A stretch of 64,000 nt of DNA from Prosthecobacter algae. GTDB lineage: Bacteria; Verrucomicrobiota; Verrucomicrobiia; Verrucomicrobiales; Verrucomicrobiaceae. The stretch lies in the NCBI RefSeq assembly GCF_039542385.1, contig NZ_BAABIA010000003.1, positions 1 through 64,000 of the forward strand. Reading direction: 5' to 3'. Under the pieces are notes generated by a model. That model was not told where the DNA came from, did no database searches, and saw only the letters and a list, made by a program, of their open reading frames with translations. The position numbers and the translations under genes were made by a program. Numbering within the stretch: position 1 is the first letter of the stretch; each line of letters starts with the position of its first letter. This document shows, one piece after another, positions 1 to 8,693 of this stretch.

Positions 1-237
1 AAGGCATTGCTGGTCCCCGAAACGAAGATAAAAACGCTGTCTCAAACCAAAACCCAAACCCAGAAACGAAACCGCCAGCGCACCCAGGACTCTCATAAAA
101 ACTGGCTCAAACTTCGGGGGCATTCCAGCTTTTTTTCATTCATTCAAAACACTCCTGACATAGGGCTGTCAGTGATAGAGGCTAATTGAAAGAATCGCCT
201 TGATTCAGGCTCAAAATAACAATCCCGACTACGCATC

Positions 238-567
238 ATGAAAACCGAACCCACTCCCATCATCACCCGCTTCATCGAAACCATGAACGGCCAGGACAGC
301 GCCGCCTTCCTCACCTGCTTCACGCCAGGAGCCATCGTACATGACGAAGGACATTCTCATCAAGGACATGTGGAAATTCAGGCTTGGATTGAAAAAGCCT
401 GGGCATCCTATCAACCCCACGTGGAGCTTCGGGAAATCATCACAACCGGACCCGATACGGTGTTCGCAGGAGAGGTCTCCGGCAGCTTCGATGGCAGCCC
501 GATTGTGCTTCGACATCATCTCACCGTAGCAGACGGATTGATTGTAGAGTTGCGGATTGCCCCCTGA
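238..567 (+). CDS. SnoaL-like / NTF2-fold protein
   Basis: A 109-residue protein that fits the length and pattern of the SnoaL-like NTF2 superfamily: an N-terminal helix (ITRFIETMNGQD), then alternating strands with HDEGHSHQGHVEIQAWIEKAW, a stretch typical of these cone-shaped pockets. Family members are small enzymes or ligand-binding proteins, and the substrate cannot be read from sequence. There is no signal peptide, so it is probably cytoplasmic. It lies 103 bp upstream of a quinone oxidoreductase on the same strand and could be co-transcribed with it. The ATG start has no purine-rich ribosome site, as for most genes here. Family call fairly sure, function unknown. Confidence 0.75.
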   Translation: MKTEPTPIITRFIETMNGQDSAAFLTCFTPGAIVHDEGHSHQGHVEIQAWIEKAWASYQPHVELREIITTGPDTVFAGEVSGSFDGSPIVLRHHLTVADGLIVELRIAP

Positions 568-670
568 AGCTGGCAGACGGAGTGCCTGCACTTCAGTTGC
601 AAGGCACTCCAGTTTCTCTATGAATCCAGGACGCATCCTCGAGCGTTTGCCCCCTCTTTGCCGCCTCACC

Positions 671-1690
671 ATGAAAGCCATCAGCTATTACCAGCCTCTG
701 CCCAGCAGCGATCCGCAAAGCCTCGTCGAGGTGAACGTCACTGCCCCCGTCCCTGGCCCCCGAGACCTGCTGGTGGAAGTGCGAGCCATCTCCGTGAATC
801 CGGTGGATACCAAAATCCGCTCTGGGGGTGGCCCGGTGGCACCAGGACAGGCGCTCAAAATTCTGGGCTGGGATGCCGCCGGCGTGGTGAAGCAGGTGGG
901 CGCAGAAGTCCGTCATTTCGCGCCTGGAGATGAAGTTTATTACGCCGGTGCTGTGGATTGCCCGGGCTCCTATGCCGAGTTGCAGTGCGTGGATGAGCGA
1001 CTGGTGGGGAGAAAGCCCAAGACCCTCAGCTTTGTGCAGGCCGCCGCCCTCCCGCTGACCACCATCACAGCTTGGGAAATGATGTTTGATCGCATGCGCA
1101 TCGATCCCGGCGACCACGGTGCCATTCTCATTGTCGGCGGAGCAGGCGGAGTTGGTTCCATCGCCATCCAGCTCGCCCGGCAACTGACAGGCCTAACCGT
1201 GATTGCTACCGCCTCCCGACCGGAGACCCAGGACTGGTGCCGCCAAATGGGGGCTCATCATGTCATTGATCATGGCCAGCCCCTGGCTGCGCAGATCAAG
1301 GCCATCGTGCCGGAAGGAGTCACCCACGTACTGGCCCTCACCCGCACTGAAGATCACTACGATGAAATCATTGAGGCCATGGCCCCGCAGAGCGCGATCG
1401 CCCTGATCGAAAATCCCGCACGCCCCCTGGAGCTGACCAAGCTGAAGCCAAAGAGCATTTCTCTGCACTGGGAGTTCATGTTCACCCGCGCCCGCTACCA
1501 GACCAAGGACATGCACAAGCAGGGAGAATTGCTCAACCAAGTCTCCCGGCTCGCGGACGCTGGCCAGATCCAGACCACGCTGAAAACGGATCTGAGCCCC
1601 ATTACCGCCCCCAATCTCCGTCAAGCTCACGCCCTCATCGAAAGCGGGCGCAGCATAGGCAAGGTAGTTTTGGCTGGCTTCGAAGCCTAA
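671..1690 (+). CDS. Zinc-type alcohol dehydrogenase-like NAD(P)H:quinone oxidoreductase
   Basis: A 339-residue medium-chain dehydrogenase/reductase. The N-terminal GroES-like domain has VRAISVNPVDTKIR, and the Rossmann domain starts at the ILIVGGAGGVGSIAIQLAR glycine-rich NAD(P)H loop. The usual zinc-binding Cys cluster of true alcohol dehydrogenases is absent, so it belongs with the zinc-independent quinone oxidoreductase / ZADH group, which reduces quinones or enones with NADPH in the cytoplasm. I start it at ATG 671 (MKAISYYQPLP) because family alignments begin there; an in-frame extension to 557 has no family similarity. Exact substrate unknown. Confidence 0.88.
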   Translation: MKAISYYQPLPSSDPQSLVEVNVTAPVPGPRDLLVEVRAISVNPVDTKIRSGGGPVAPGQALKILGWDAAGVVKQVGAEVRHFAPGDEVYYAGAVDCPGSYAELQCVDERLVGRKPKTLSFVQAAALPLTTITAWEMMFDRMRIDPGDHGAILIVGGAGGVGSIAIQLARQLTGLTVIATASRPETQDWCRQMGAHHVIDHGQPLAAQIKAIVPEGVTHVLALTRTEDHYDEIIEAMAPQSAIALIENPARPLELTKLKPKSISLHWEFMFTRARYQTKDMHKQGELLNQVSRLADAGQIQTTLKTDLSPITAPNLRQAHALIESGRSIGKVVLAGFEA

Positions 1691-2256
1691 CACCCGAGTT
1701 CTTGCAGCTTGCAGGCTTCAGCCCGATTTTTTGTTGCATCGTGCAACCAAAAATCAGTACCCAGCCATCATCCGTAAAACCTACAACACTCTCAATCAAC
1801 GAGTTACAACTCACCACTCTGAGTTGGCATGGGCACTGCACCTATCGGACAGGCCAGCCGAAATGGTCATGGGGGTTGATCTTGTCCGTGAACAAGGTCA
1901 ACCCGCCTACACCTAGCGGCTGGCAGGCTTTCCTATTTGCCGCTTCGTGTTTGCCTCTAGCAGAGAGTGATCTTCGGGAGATTCCCCTCAGCTATAGGCA
2001 GACCGAAGCGGCCGCTTTTCAGCTCCCGGCAGTTCAACTCTTCTCATCATGTTTTTTGACCTCGCCCTCATCGTTTTTCTCTCAGGTGCCTTCGGGCTTA
2101 CGGCGGCCTTCACACTGACTCCGTGAAAGCCACCCTTGGGGAAAAACGACGCCCCAAACATGCACTCACTCGAAGCCCTGCACCTTGCTTGTAGCATAAG
2201 TTGCGGCTTTGAGTGAGTGCAAAACTTTTTGTTAGCGGAGTAGAGAAAATCCTTTT
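1691..2256. other. Intergenic region without a supported gene
   Basis: About 565 bp between a plus-strand oxidoreductase and the end of a minus-strand esterase. Open frames here have no recognisable domain and unconvincing composition. The only structure I can support is the long inverted repeat at 2161-2221 and a small hairpin (TTGGGG/CCCCAA) near 2133-2157. Confidence 0.5.
2161..2221. repeat. 17-bp inverted repeat (long hairpin)
   Basis: The arms TGCACTCACTCGAAGCC (2161-2177) and GGCTTTGAGTGAGTGCA (2205-2221) are complementary at 16 of 17 positions around a 27-nt loop. The plus strand continues AAAACTTTTTG, so it could act as a terminator or be the remnant of a small inverted-repeat element. 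It sits 36 bp beyond the stop of the minus-strand esterase. Confidence 0.6.
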
Positions 2257-3051
2257 CTAAGGCACCTTGCGAGAGTGCTGCTTGAAAAATTTCACAATCA
2301 GGGCCGGAGCATCCTTGTGAAACTTATGGTCCCCCGGATGGATAGCGGTCACGACCGGGGTGCCTATTTTGGATGGGTGAAAAGTACAGTTGGCATCCTG
2401 ATCCCACGCCACTCCTGAGCCACATTGGTTCAGCCGGATGACGGCCTGAATAGTCGCCTGCTGCCATTCATATTTCACCAGCGGATCATTTTCCCCCGCA
2501 ATGTGCATCAGCGGTTTTGGTTTGAGTTTCCCCATCAATCCAGGACTCGCCGCAGCGGAAGGGGCCATGGCAGCAAACACGTCTCCACGTGCCGCCCACA
2601 GCAGGTAGGTGAAACCTCCGCCATTGGAGTGGCCTGTGGAATAGATGCGGGTAGCATCCACTTGGTAATCAGCTTTCAAGCTGGCCAGCACGGCATCGAA
2701 GAACTTCAGATCGCGATCCCCCTCAGCACCCAGCCCATGCTGCCAGCCCGGCTTTTTGCCTTCTGGGTCCGTGAGCCGGCCCGGCGTATTCAGCCCCTGC
2801 ATGTACACCACCAGGGCCTCCGGCCACAGCTCTGGAATGGGAAACATGCGCGCCGCATTCTTCATGTTGCCGCCATGACCATGAAAGGCAAAGACCACGG
2901 GTGTAGGCTTTGCACTGGCTTCACTTGGCACATAGATCAACGCCTCGCGCTTCACCCCATCCACCATCCATTCCTTCGGCTTCAGCGGCACCTCAGCCCG
3001 AAGGGAAAACACCGGGATCAACAGCAGAAAGAAAAAGCGCAGCAGGTTCAT
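2257..3051 (-). CDS. Secreted esterase of the PHB-depolymerase / feruloyl-esterase type
   Basis: A 264-residue alpha/beta hydrolase with a clear signal peptide (MNLLRFFFLLLIPVFSLRAE), so it is exported. The oxyanion-hole motif FHGHGGN lies at residues 56-62 and the nucleophile elbow GHSNGG at 140-145 (Ser142). The Asp of GENDPLV and a late His in HPGDHKFH are the likely other triad members. Relatives hydrolyse polyhydroxyalkanoate or hydroxycinnamoyl esters of polysaccharides; the substrate here is not decidable. I chose ATG 3051 because it sits directly before the signal peptide; the upstream in-frame start adds 14 residues that spoil it. Confidence 0.85.
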   Translation of the reverse strand: MNLLRFFFLLLIPVFSLRAEVPLKPKEWMVDGVKREALIYVPSEASAKPTPVVFAFHGHGGNMKNAARMFPIPELWPEALVVYMQGLNTPGRLTDPEGKKPGWQHGLGAEGDRDLKFFDAVLASLKADYQVDATRIYSTGHSNGGGFTYLLWAARGDVFAAMAPSAAASPGLMGKLKPKPLMHIAGENDPLVKYEWQQATIQAVIRLNQCGSGVAWDQDANCTFHPSKIGTPVVTAIHPGDHKFHKDAPALIVKFFKQHSRKVP

Positions 3052-3159
3052 GTCCGGCATTGAACGCAGTAGAGTTCGACAAGTTGTGAACAAAAAACTT
3101 CACCCCTCCATCAGCATCATTTCTCTTTCCAGTCCGGCCTTTTCAGCCATCACTTCCCA

Positions 3160-3603
3160 ATGAGCCAGGAGATAGACTACCAGATTGAACCCAGCCTCAC
3201 GGTCAGCGAATACATCGCCGTGCTGCAAAGCTCCACCCTGGCTGAGCGCCGCCCGATTGATGATGTACCGCGCATGGACCGCATGCTGCGCCAGGCCGAC
3301 ATCATCCTCACCGCCCGTTGTCAGGGTGACCTCATCGGCATTGCCCGCACGCTCACGGATGGCAGCTACAGCACCTACTTGGCGGATCTGGCTGTCGCCC
3401 AGTCCTTTCAGGGACGCGGAATCGGACGCGAACTGATCCGTCGCACCCATGAAGCTGCCGGTCTTCACACCAATCTCATTCTCATTGCCGCCCCAGGGGC
3501 CCGCACTTATTATCCACACATCGGCATGGCCGCCCATGATTCCTGCTGGATCATCCGTGGTGAGTCTCCCCTTCATCCCCGCCTGCATCATGAATTTGGC
3601 TGA
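3160..3603 (+). CDS. GNAT family N-acetyltransferase
   Basis: A 147-residue single-domain GNAT. The core strand LADLAVAQSFQGRGIGRELIRR carries the acetyl-CoA pyrophosphate loop Q-x-x-G-x-G/A (QGRGIG, residues 84-89), followed by helix alpha3 and the late YYPHIGM segment common in this family. The acetyl acceptor is unknown. Its stop overlaps the start of the next gene by 14 bp, so the two are probably co-translated. It is transcribed divergently from the esterase, with the 108-bp gap holding both promoters. Confidence 0.9.
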   Translation: MSQEIDYQIEPSLTVSEYIAVLQSSTLAERRPIDDVPRMDRMLRQADIILTARCQGDLIGIARTLTDGSYSTYLADLAVAQSFQGRGIGRELIRRTHEAAGLHTNLILIAAPGARTYYPHIGMAAHDSCWIIRGESPLHPRLHHEFG

Positions 3604-3949
3604 CTTCTGCGCCTACTGCCTGTCCCTGCCCCATGTGGAGGAAACCACGCCTTTTGGCCCTGATGTGCTCGTTTACAAGGTCGCAGGCAAACTCTTCGCC
3701 CTCACCACGCCAGAGGAGTTTCCGGCCACGGCTAACCTCAAGTGTGATCCCGAACGCGCGATCGAATTGCGAGACCGCTACGAGGAGATTCAGCCCGGTT
3801 ATCACATGAACAAACGGCACTGGAACACCCTCACCCTGGAGGGTGGCCTGCCTAACAAGCTGGTGCGTGAACTCATCGACCACTCCTACCAGCTCGTCGT
3901 TGCCTCCCTGCCTAAAAAGGCGCGGGAAGCAATGAATGAAGCACGCTGA
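3590..3949 (+). CDS. MmcQ/YjbR family DNA-binding-fold protein
   Basis: A 119-residue protein with the YjbR/CyaY-like fold signature: YCLSLPHVEETTPFGPDV at the start, KVAGKLFAL, then TANLKCDPERAIELR and NKRHWNTL near the middle. Members are described as DNA-binding-like proteins, often near acetyltransferases, without an established role. The start at 3590 lies inside the 3' end of the GNAT gene. It ends 1 bp before the convergent stop of glgB. Confidence 0.88.
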   Translation: MNLADFCAYCLSLPHVEETTPFGPDVLVYKVAGKLFALTTPEEFPATANLKCDPERAIELRDRYEEIQPGYHMNKRHWNTLTLEGGLPNKLVRELIDHSYQLVVASLPKKAREAMNEAR

Positions 3950-3950
3950 A

Positions 3951-6143
3951 TCAGCGGCCCAGCCACACGGCACCGAGCGGCGGCAAATCAATGATGATGC
4001 TCCACGGCTGCCCCTGCCATTCGGTGTCACCAGCCGGCATCGGCAGCGGATTCACCATGCCACTGCCGGCATAGCCTGGAGCATCGGTATTGATGAGCTC
4101 CCGATAGCTTCCGGCCTCGGCTACGCCGACACGATAACCTTTTCGCGGTACGGGTGTGGCATTGATCACACAGTAAACCTTGTCGCCATCGGGTGATTTG
4201 CGCATGAAGGCAAAGATGCTGTTTTCACCATCGCTCGCATCCAGCCATTGGAAGCCCGAACCATCGTGGTCCTGCGCATAGAGTGCCGGACGTGTGGTGT
4301 ACAGCCAGTTCATGTCGCGGACCAGCTTTTGCAGGCTGGCGTGCTCCTCGCCCATGAACAGATGCCAGTCCAGGCTGCGCTCATGGCTCCATTCCTGCCA
4401 TTGGCCAAACTCGCAGCCCATGAAAAGAAGCTTCTTGCCAGGATGCGCCCACATCCATGCATAAAACATGCGCAGATTGGCGAACTTCTGCCAGCGGTCG
4501 CCGGGCATTTTATTGATCATGCTGCCCTTGCCATGCACCACTTCATCGTGGCTGATGACGAGGAGGAAGTTCTCATCGTAAGCATAGAGCATGGAGAACG
4601 TGGCCTCTCCATGATGATACTTCCGGTGGATGGGATCCTCCTGCATGTAGTGCAGGCTGTCATTCATCCAGCCCATGTTCCATTTGAAGCCAAAGCCCAA
4701 ACCACCGGCATCGGTAGGCCGGGATACCCCTGGCCATGCCGTGCTCTCTTCGGCGATGATCGTGCTGCCGGGGTGCCGCTCATAGCAGATGCGGTTGAGG
4801 TCGCGCATGAAGTCAATCGCCTCCAGGTTTTCGCGGCCACCATATTTGTTAGGCACCCAGGCCCACGGCTTGCGGGAATAATCCAGATAAAGCATGGACG
4901 CCACCGCATCCACCCGCAGCCCGTCAATGTGGTACTGCTCCAGCCAGAAGAGGGCATTGGCCACCAGGAAGTTTTTCACTTCCGCACGGCCATAGTTGAA
5001 GATCAGCGTGCCCCAGTCCTGGTGCTCTCCCTGACGAGGATCGGCGTGCTCATAGAGCGCGGTGCCGTCAAACTTCGCCAGCCCGTGAGCATCCTTTGGA
5101 AAGTGCCCGGGCACCCAATCCAGGATCACTCCAATGCCCGCCTGATGGCAGCGGTCCACAAATTCCCGGAACTCATCCGGGTCACCAAAACGGCTCGTCG
5201 GCGCAAAGTAGCCGGTGATCTGATAACCCCATGACCCGTCAAACGGATGCTCCGCCACCGGCATCAGCTCGATGTGCGTGAAGTTCATGCTCTTCACGTA
5301 TGGGATGAGATCATCCGCCAGTTCACGATAGGATTTGGATCGGTTGCCATCTTCCGGCACACGTTTCCACGACCCCAGATGAACCTCATACACACTCATC
5401 GGCGTGTGATACAGGTCCTGCACCGCACGTTTCTGCATCCACTCCTGGTCACCCCAAGCATAGCGGTCCAGGTTGAAGACAAGGCTGGCCGTCTGTTTGC
5501 CATGCTGGCCAAAGAAGGCAAAAGGATCGCTCTTCACCTGCACGTGGCCTTCCGCCGAAAGCACCTCAAACTTGTAATGCGTGAGCTCCTGGATGCCAGG
5601 AAGGAAAATCTCCCACACGCCCCCTTCGATGCGCAGACGCATCGGGTTGATGCGCCCATCCCAGTCATTGAAATCACCGATCACCGAAACACGCTGCGCA
5701 TTCGGCGCCCACACGGCAAATTGCACACCAGCAATGCCATCCACCGTGCGCATCCGTGCACCCAGGCAGTCCCACAGCCTCTGGTGGGTGCCTTCGCAAA
5801 AGAAATATAAATCCTGCTCACCCAAAAGGAATCCGAACGAATAAGGATCTGCCACGCGCGCCGCCTGCCCATCATAGGTAGAAAGTTCCAGATCATAAGG
5901 CTTCTGGGCAGCTTCGGCTGGTAGCTCCACGGTGTAAAAGCCGTGATGATGCACACGGTTCATCGGCCAGGCACCAGAGCCATCTCTGGCCACCACGCTT
6001 ACCGCATGCGCCCGTGGCTGCAATGTCCGCACGATGGCACCACCTCCCTCCAACGGCTGCCGCCCCAGGAAGCCAAACGGATTTCCGTGGCGGGCTTCCA
6101 GAATGGCGAGAATTTCGGCTGAAGGACTGGTTGGGTCGGTCAT
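3951..6143 (-). CDS. glgB: 1,4-alpha-glucan branching enzyme
   Basis: A 730-residue GH13 branching enzyme, the normal bacterial length. It has N-terminal carbohydrate-binding modules (GNPFGFLG; FAVWAPNAQRVSVIGDFNDWD) and then the TIM-barrel with DGLRVDAVASMLYLDYSR (nucleophile Asp, about residue 405), IIAEESTAWPGVSRP (acid/base Glu) and VISHDEVVHGKGSM (third acid). It makes alpha-1,6 branches during glycogen synthesis in the cytoplasm. A GT4 glycosyltransferase gene ends 17 bp upstream, and the two are probably one operon. No truncation or missing catalytic motif is seen. Confidence 0.97.
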   Translation of the reverse strand: MTDPTSPSAEILAILEARHGNPFGFLGRQPLEGGGAIVRTLQPRAHAVSVVARDGSGAWPMNRVHHHGFYTVELPAEAAQKPYDLELSTYDGQAARVADPYSFGFLLGEQDLYFFCEGTHQRLWDCLGARMRTVDGIAGVQFAVWAPNAQRVSVIGDFNDWDGRINPMRLRIEGGVWEIFLPGIQELTHYKFEVLSAEGHVQVKSDPFAFFGQHGKQTASLVFNLDRYAWGDQEWMQKRAVQDLYHTPMSVYEVHLGSWKRVPEDGNRSKSYRELADDLIPYVKSMNFTHIELMPVAEHPFDGSWGYQITGYFAPTSRFGDPDEFREFVDRCHQAGIGVILDWVPGHFPKDAHGLAKFDGTALYEHADPRQGEHQDWGTLIFNYGRAEVKNFLVANALFWLEQYHIDGLRVDAVASMLYLDYSRKPWAWVPNKYGGRENLEAIDFMRDLNRICYERHPGSTIIAEESTAWPGVSRPTDAGGLGFGFKWNMGWMNDSLHYMQEDPIHRKYHHGEATFSMLYAYDENFLLVISHDEVVHGKGSMINKMPGDRWQKFANLRMFYAWMWAHPGKKLLFMGCEFGQWQEWSHERSLDWHLFMGEEHASLQKLVRDMNWLYTTRPALYAQDHDGSGFQWLDASDGENSIFAFMRKSPDGDKVYCVINATPVPRKGYRVGVAEAGSYRELINTDAPGYAGSGMVNPLPMPAGDTEWQGQPWSIIIDLPPLGAVWLGR

Positions 6144-6160
6144 GGGGACTGGTTAGCGGT

Positions 6161-7207
6161 TCAGAGCAGAGGCTCAAGATGTTCCTGACAGATTTTGACC
6201 ATATTGTGCCTCCGCCATAGGTGGCGTCGTTGGTGAGGCATAACGGCCGTTTGATTCCATTGCATGATCTGTGCCGAGATTTGTTCGGGTTTTGACTGAA
6301 CACTGAAATACAGGCCAGCATCACCCAGCACTTCCCGATGCGCACGCAGTTCTGAACAAAAGACAGTTAGACGATGCGCCGCAGCCTCCAGCAGCGGAAG
6401 CCCAAATCCCTCCCCTGTACTGGGAAAGAAGAGTGCATCTGCCGCCACATAAAGGCTGCGCACATCCTCATCGGAGAGAGCTCCTTCTTCTCCCAGGAAG
6501 AGCACATGGGATCCCAGGTCCAGTTCCCCACACAGTGCTTTCAGCTCCTGAAAGTAGACCTGGCCATCCCCCTGATGAGGATCGGGTGCCCCGGTAATGG
6601 CATAAAGCACATTGCAACCTGCCTGCTTTAGGCCGGCGGTTACACGCAGACCTAACTCAATGTTTTTCCGCCGGATCAGTCGGGTGGGATGCACCAGCAC
6701 CAGTTCCCGATCCCACAGGCACAGTCCGGCAATCCGGTCCGTGAGTCCGAGAATCGACGGAAAATCCAGGCCGTTGGGAATCACCCTGACCGCATCCGCA
6801 GACAGCCCTGTGGCCTCCAGGTAATCCTGCCGCCGCACCTCTGAAACGGTCACATTCACCGCACCTGGTATCGGTAGGGAAAGCTGTAGATACTCTTCAT
6901 TCTCCCAGGGGAGATGCCCATAATACGGATTCACCGCCGCCACATCATGCACCCAGTTAATCCACCTCACGGCGGGCTGCTCCGCCGCCAGGGTTCTCAG
7001 CTTCCGCGTCCAGGGCAGATCAAAAGGCATCGTGAAAACATTGTGCACGATAACAGCCTCAAATCCCGCCAGAGTCCCCATGCTGGCATGGGTGTGCATT
7101 TCCACCTCATGTCCCAGAAAACGCAGGGCCACCGCCTGATCACGGATCACCCGCTCCACCCCGCCGATGACGGGTGGCAGCGTGTAATGCAGGAGGGCGA
7201 TGCGCAT
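6161..7207 (-). CDS. GT4-type glycosyltransferase
   Basis: A 348-residue GT-B glycosyltransferase. The N-terminal domain has the Gly-rich loop LPPVIGGVERV, and the C-terminal domain has the donor-binding LVHPTRLIRRKNIELGL and the EX7E-type stretch FFPSTGEGFGLPLLEAAAH, typical of family 4 retaining enzymes using nucleotide-activated sugars. ATG 7207 (MRIALLHYTLPP) is chosen because it opens directly onto the first beta strand; the longer in-frame extension is not similar to the family. Being just upstream of glgB it may act in glucan or trehalose-type metabolism, but acceptor and donor are unknown. Confidence 0.88.
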   Translation of the reverse strand: MRIALLHYTLPPVIGGVERVIRDQAVALRFLGHEVEMHTHASMGTLAGFEAVIVHNVFTMPFDLPWTRKLRTLAAEQPAVRWINWVHDVAAVNPYYGHLPWENEEYLQLSLPIPGAVNVTVSEVRRQDYLEATGLSADAVRVIPNGLDFPSILGLTDRIAGLCLWDRELVLVHPTRLIRRKNIELGLRVTAGLKQAGCNVLYAITGAPDPHQGDGQVYFQELKALCGELDLGSHVLFLGEEGALSDEDVRSLYVAADALFFPSTGEGFGLPLLEAAAHRLTVFCSELRAHREVLGDAGLYFSVQSKPEQISAQIMQWNQTAVMPHQRRHLWRRHNMVKICQEHLEPLL

Positions 7208-7303
7208 GGCCTCATGATGAAACGGGCTGCCCCCAGCCGCAACGGGGAAGGTTTGTCGGCCCCTTGCCCACACCGCTATCCTGTGCCATGAACCCCTGCC
7301 CTG

Positions 7304-8539
7304 ATGCCCACCACCGATCCGAAGCAGCGAACTTTCCGCAACGAACTGTGGCGGTCTCTTCCTGCGGGGGTGCTGGATACGCTCACCTCCACCTTCGGCA
7401 TGCTCATTGCCGTGCGCGTCTTTCATCTCGGGGACATGGCCAAGTCCATCTTCCTCAGCGCCACCAGCAGTGGTTTCATGGTCAGCCTCTTTGTGGTGCC
7501 TCTGTTGCTGCATGCCCGCAGCACCATCGCCCGCACTGCGGCCAAAGTGCAGATGCTCGGCGGCCTCTTCATGGCCCTGGCAGCGGCATTTCCGCATGAG
7601 CCCTGGGTCTTCATCGGCGGCCTCAGCGTAGGCCTCTTCTGCTTTTCCATGCAGATCCCGCTGCTCACCCAGATCTACCGTCTCAATTACCCGGCCACAG
7701 AGCGCGGACGCCTCTTTGCCATCGCCGGCTCATTGCGCGCGGTGGCGGCAGTGGCCTTTGGTTTCTTCGGCGGCTGGCTCATCGGCCTGGACTTGGAAAA
7801 CTACCGCTGGCTGCTCTGGGCCTTTGCCGCCGCAGGCTTTATGTCCGGTCTTTGGACCTACGGCCTGCCTGCCACCCGCTGGGACATTGATGAAGATGCC
7901 CCCTCCGGCCTGTGGTCATCCCTGCGCTGGATCAAAATTGACCGCGACTTCCGCACCCTGCTCATCTCCTGGATGATGATGGGCATTGGCAATCTGGTGG
8001 CCGCCTGCCTGTTCGTCGAATACCTGGCCAATCCCCGCCACGGCATCAATCTCCCGGGCCGCGATGTCGCCTGGATCACCGGGGTCATCCCCGTCATCTT
8101 CAGGGCGCTGTGCAGCTATCCTTGGGGCCTCATTTATGACAAGGTGGGCCTCTTCACCGTACGCACCATTCTCAACCTCATCTTTGCCGCAGGCATCCTG
8201 ACGTTTTATCTCGGTCATGGCGTGGTGGCCTGGAGCATCGGCATGGCCCTCTGGGGCATCGCCAATGCCGGAGGCAACGTCACCTGGGGACTCTGGGTGA
8301 CCAAACTCGCCCCCAAGCAAGCCGTGGCCGAATACATGAGCGTGCACACTTTCCTTACTGGCCTGCGTGGCCTTGTGGCCCCCTACCTGGCCTTCGCCGC
8401 CATCGGCGTCATGTCATTCCAGACACTCAGCATCCTTTGCGGCATCGCCATCATCGCCGCCAGCGCCTTCATCACCGTCCGTGCCCGTGGCAGCGATGAT
8501 GAAACCCGACGTCGGCTGGGTCCCCGGGAAAGATTGTAA
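7304..8539 (+). CDS. MFS transporter
   Basis: A 411-residue polytopic membrane protein with about 12 hydrophobic segments in two halves split by a charged central loop (RWDIDEDAPSGLWSSLRWIKIDRDF). ERGRLFAIAGSLRA after TM4/5 resembles the MFS cytoplasmic loop. The substrate is unknown. It is divergent from the glycosyltransferase (96-bp gap) and followed by the 8-bp tandem repeat and a phosphodiesterase gene on the same strand, which may be functionally linked. Confidence 0.85.
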   Translation: MPTTDPKQRTFRNELWRSLPAGVLDTLTSTFGMLIAVRVFHLGDMAKSIFLSATSSGFMVSLFVVPLLLHARSTIARTAAKVQMLGGLFMALAAAFPHEPWVFIGGLSVGLFCFSMQIPLLTQIYRLNYPATERGRLFAIAGSLRAVAAVAFGFFGGWLIGLDLENYRWLLWAFAAAGFMSGLWTYGLPATRWDIDEDAPSGLWSSLRWIKIDRDFRTLLISWMMMGIGNLVAACLFVEYLANPRHGINLPGRDVAWITGVIPVIFRALCSYPWGLIYDKVGLFTVRTILNLIFAAGILTFYLGHGVVAWSIGMALWGIANAGGNVTWGLWVTKLAPKQAVAEYMSVHTFLTGLRGLVAPYLAFAAIGVMSFQTLSILCGIAIIAASAFITVRARGSDDETRRRLGPRERL

Positions 8540-8564
8540 AGCGAAGGTCCAAGGCTCCCCCCTT

Positions 8565-8681
8565 TGACCTCTTGACCTCTTGACCTCTTGACCTCTTGAC
8601 CTCTTGACCTCTTGACCTCTTGACCTCTTGACCTCTTGACCTCTTGACCTCTTGACCTCTTGACCTCTTGACCTCTTGACC
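8565..8681. repeat. Octanucleotide tandem repeat (TGACCTCT)n
   Basis: Fourteen perfect copies of TGACCTCT (8565-8676) plus a partial copy fill the gap between the MFS gene stop (8539) and the phosphodiesterase ATG (8694). The unit is not a multiple of three and lies 12 bp upstream of the ATG, so copy-number slippage would change leader or promoter spacing rather than the protein. Confidence 0.97.
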
Positions 8682-8693
8682 GTTACCTCCCCC

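Noticed and set aside
1..237. A 60-codon frame at 7-189
   Set aside because: Lys/Thr/Gln-rich without domain or context; nothing else recognisable in the first 237 bases.
1702..2118. A 138-codon plus-strand frame after the oxidoreductase gene
   Set aside because: Unlikely composition, no domain, and no supporting context.
4248..5810. Long plus-strand frames opposite glgB
   Set aside because: Antisense shadows of a fully conserved gene.
8565..8681. CRISPR array
   Set aside because: The unit is 8 bp without spacers; it is a simple tandem repeat.
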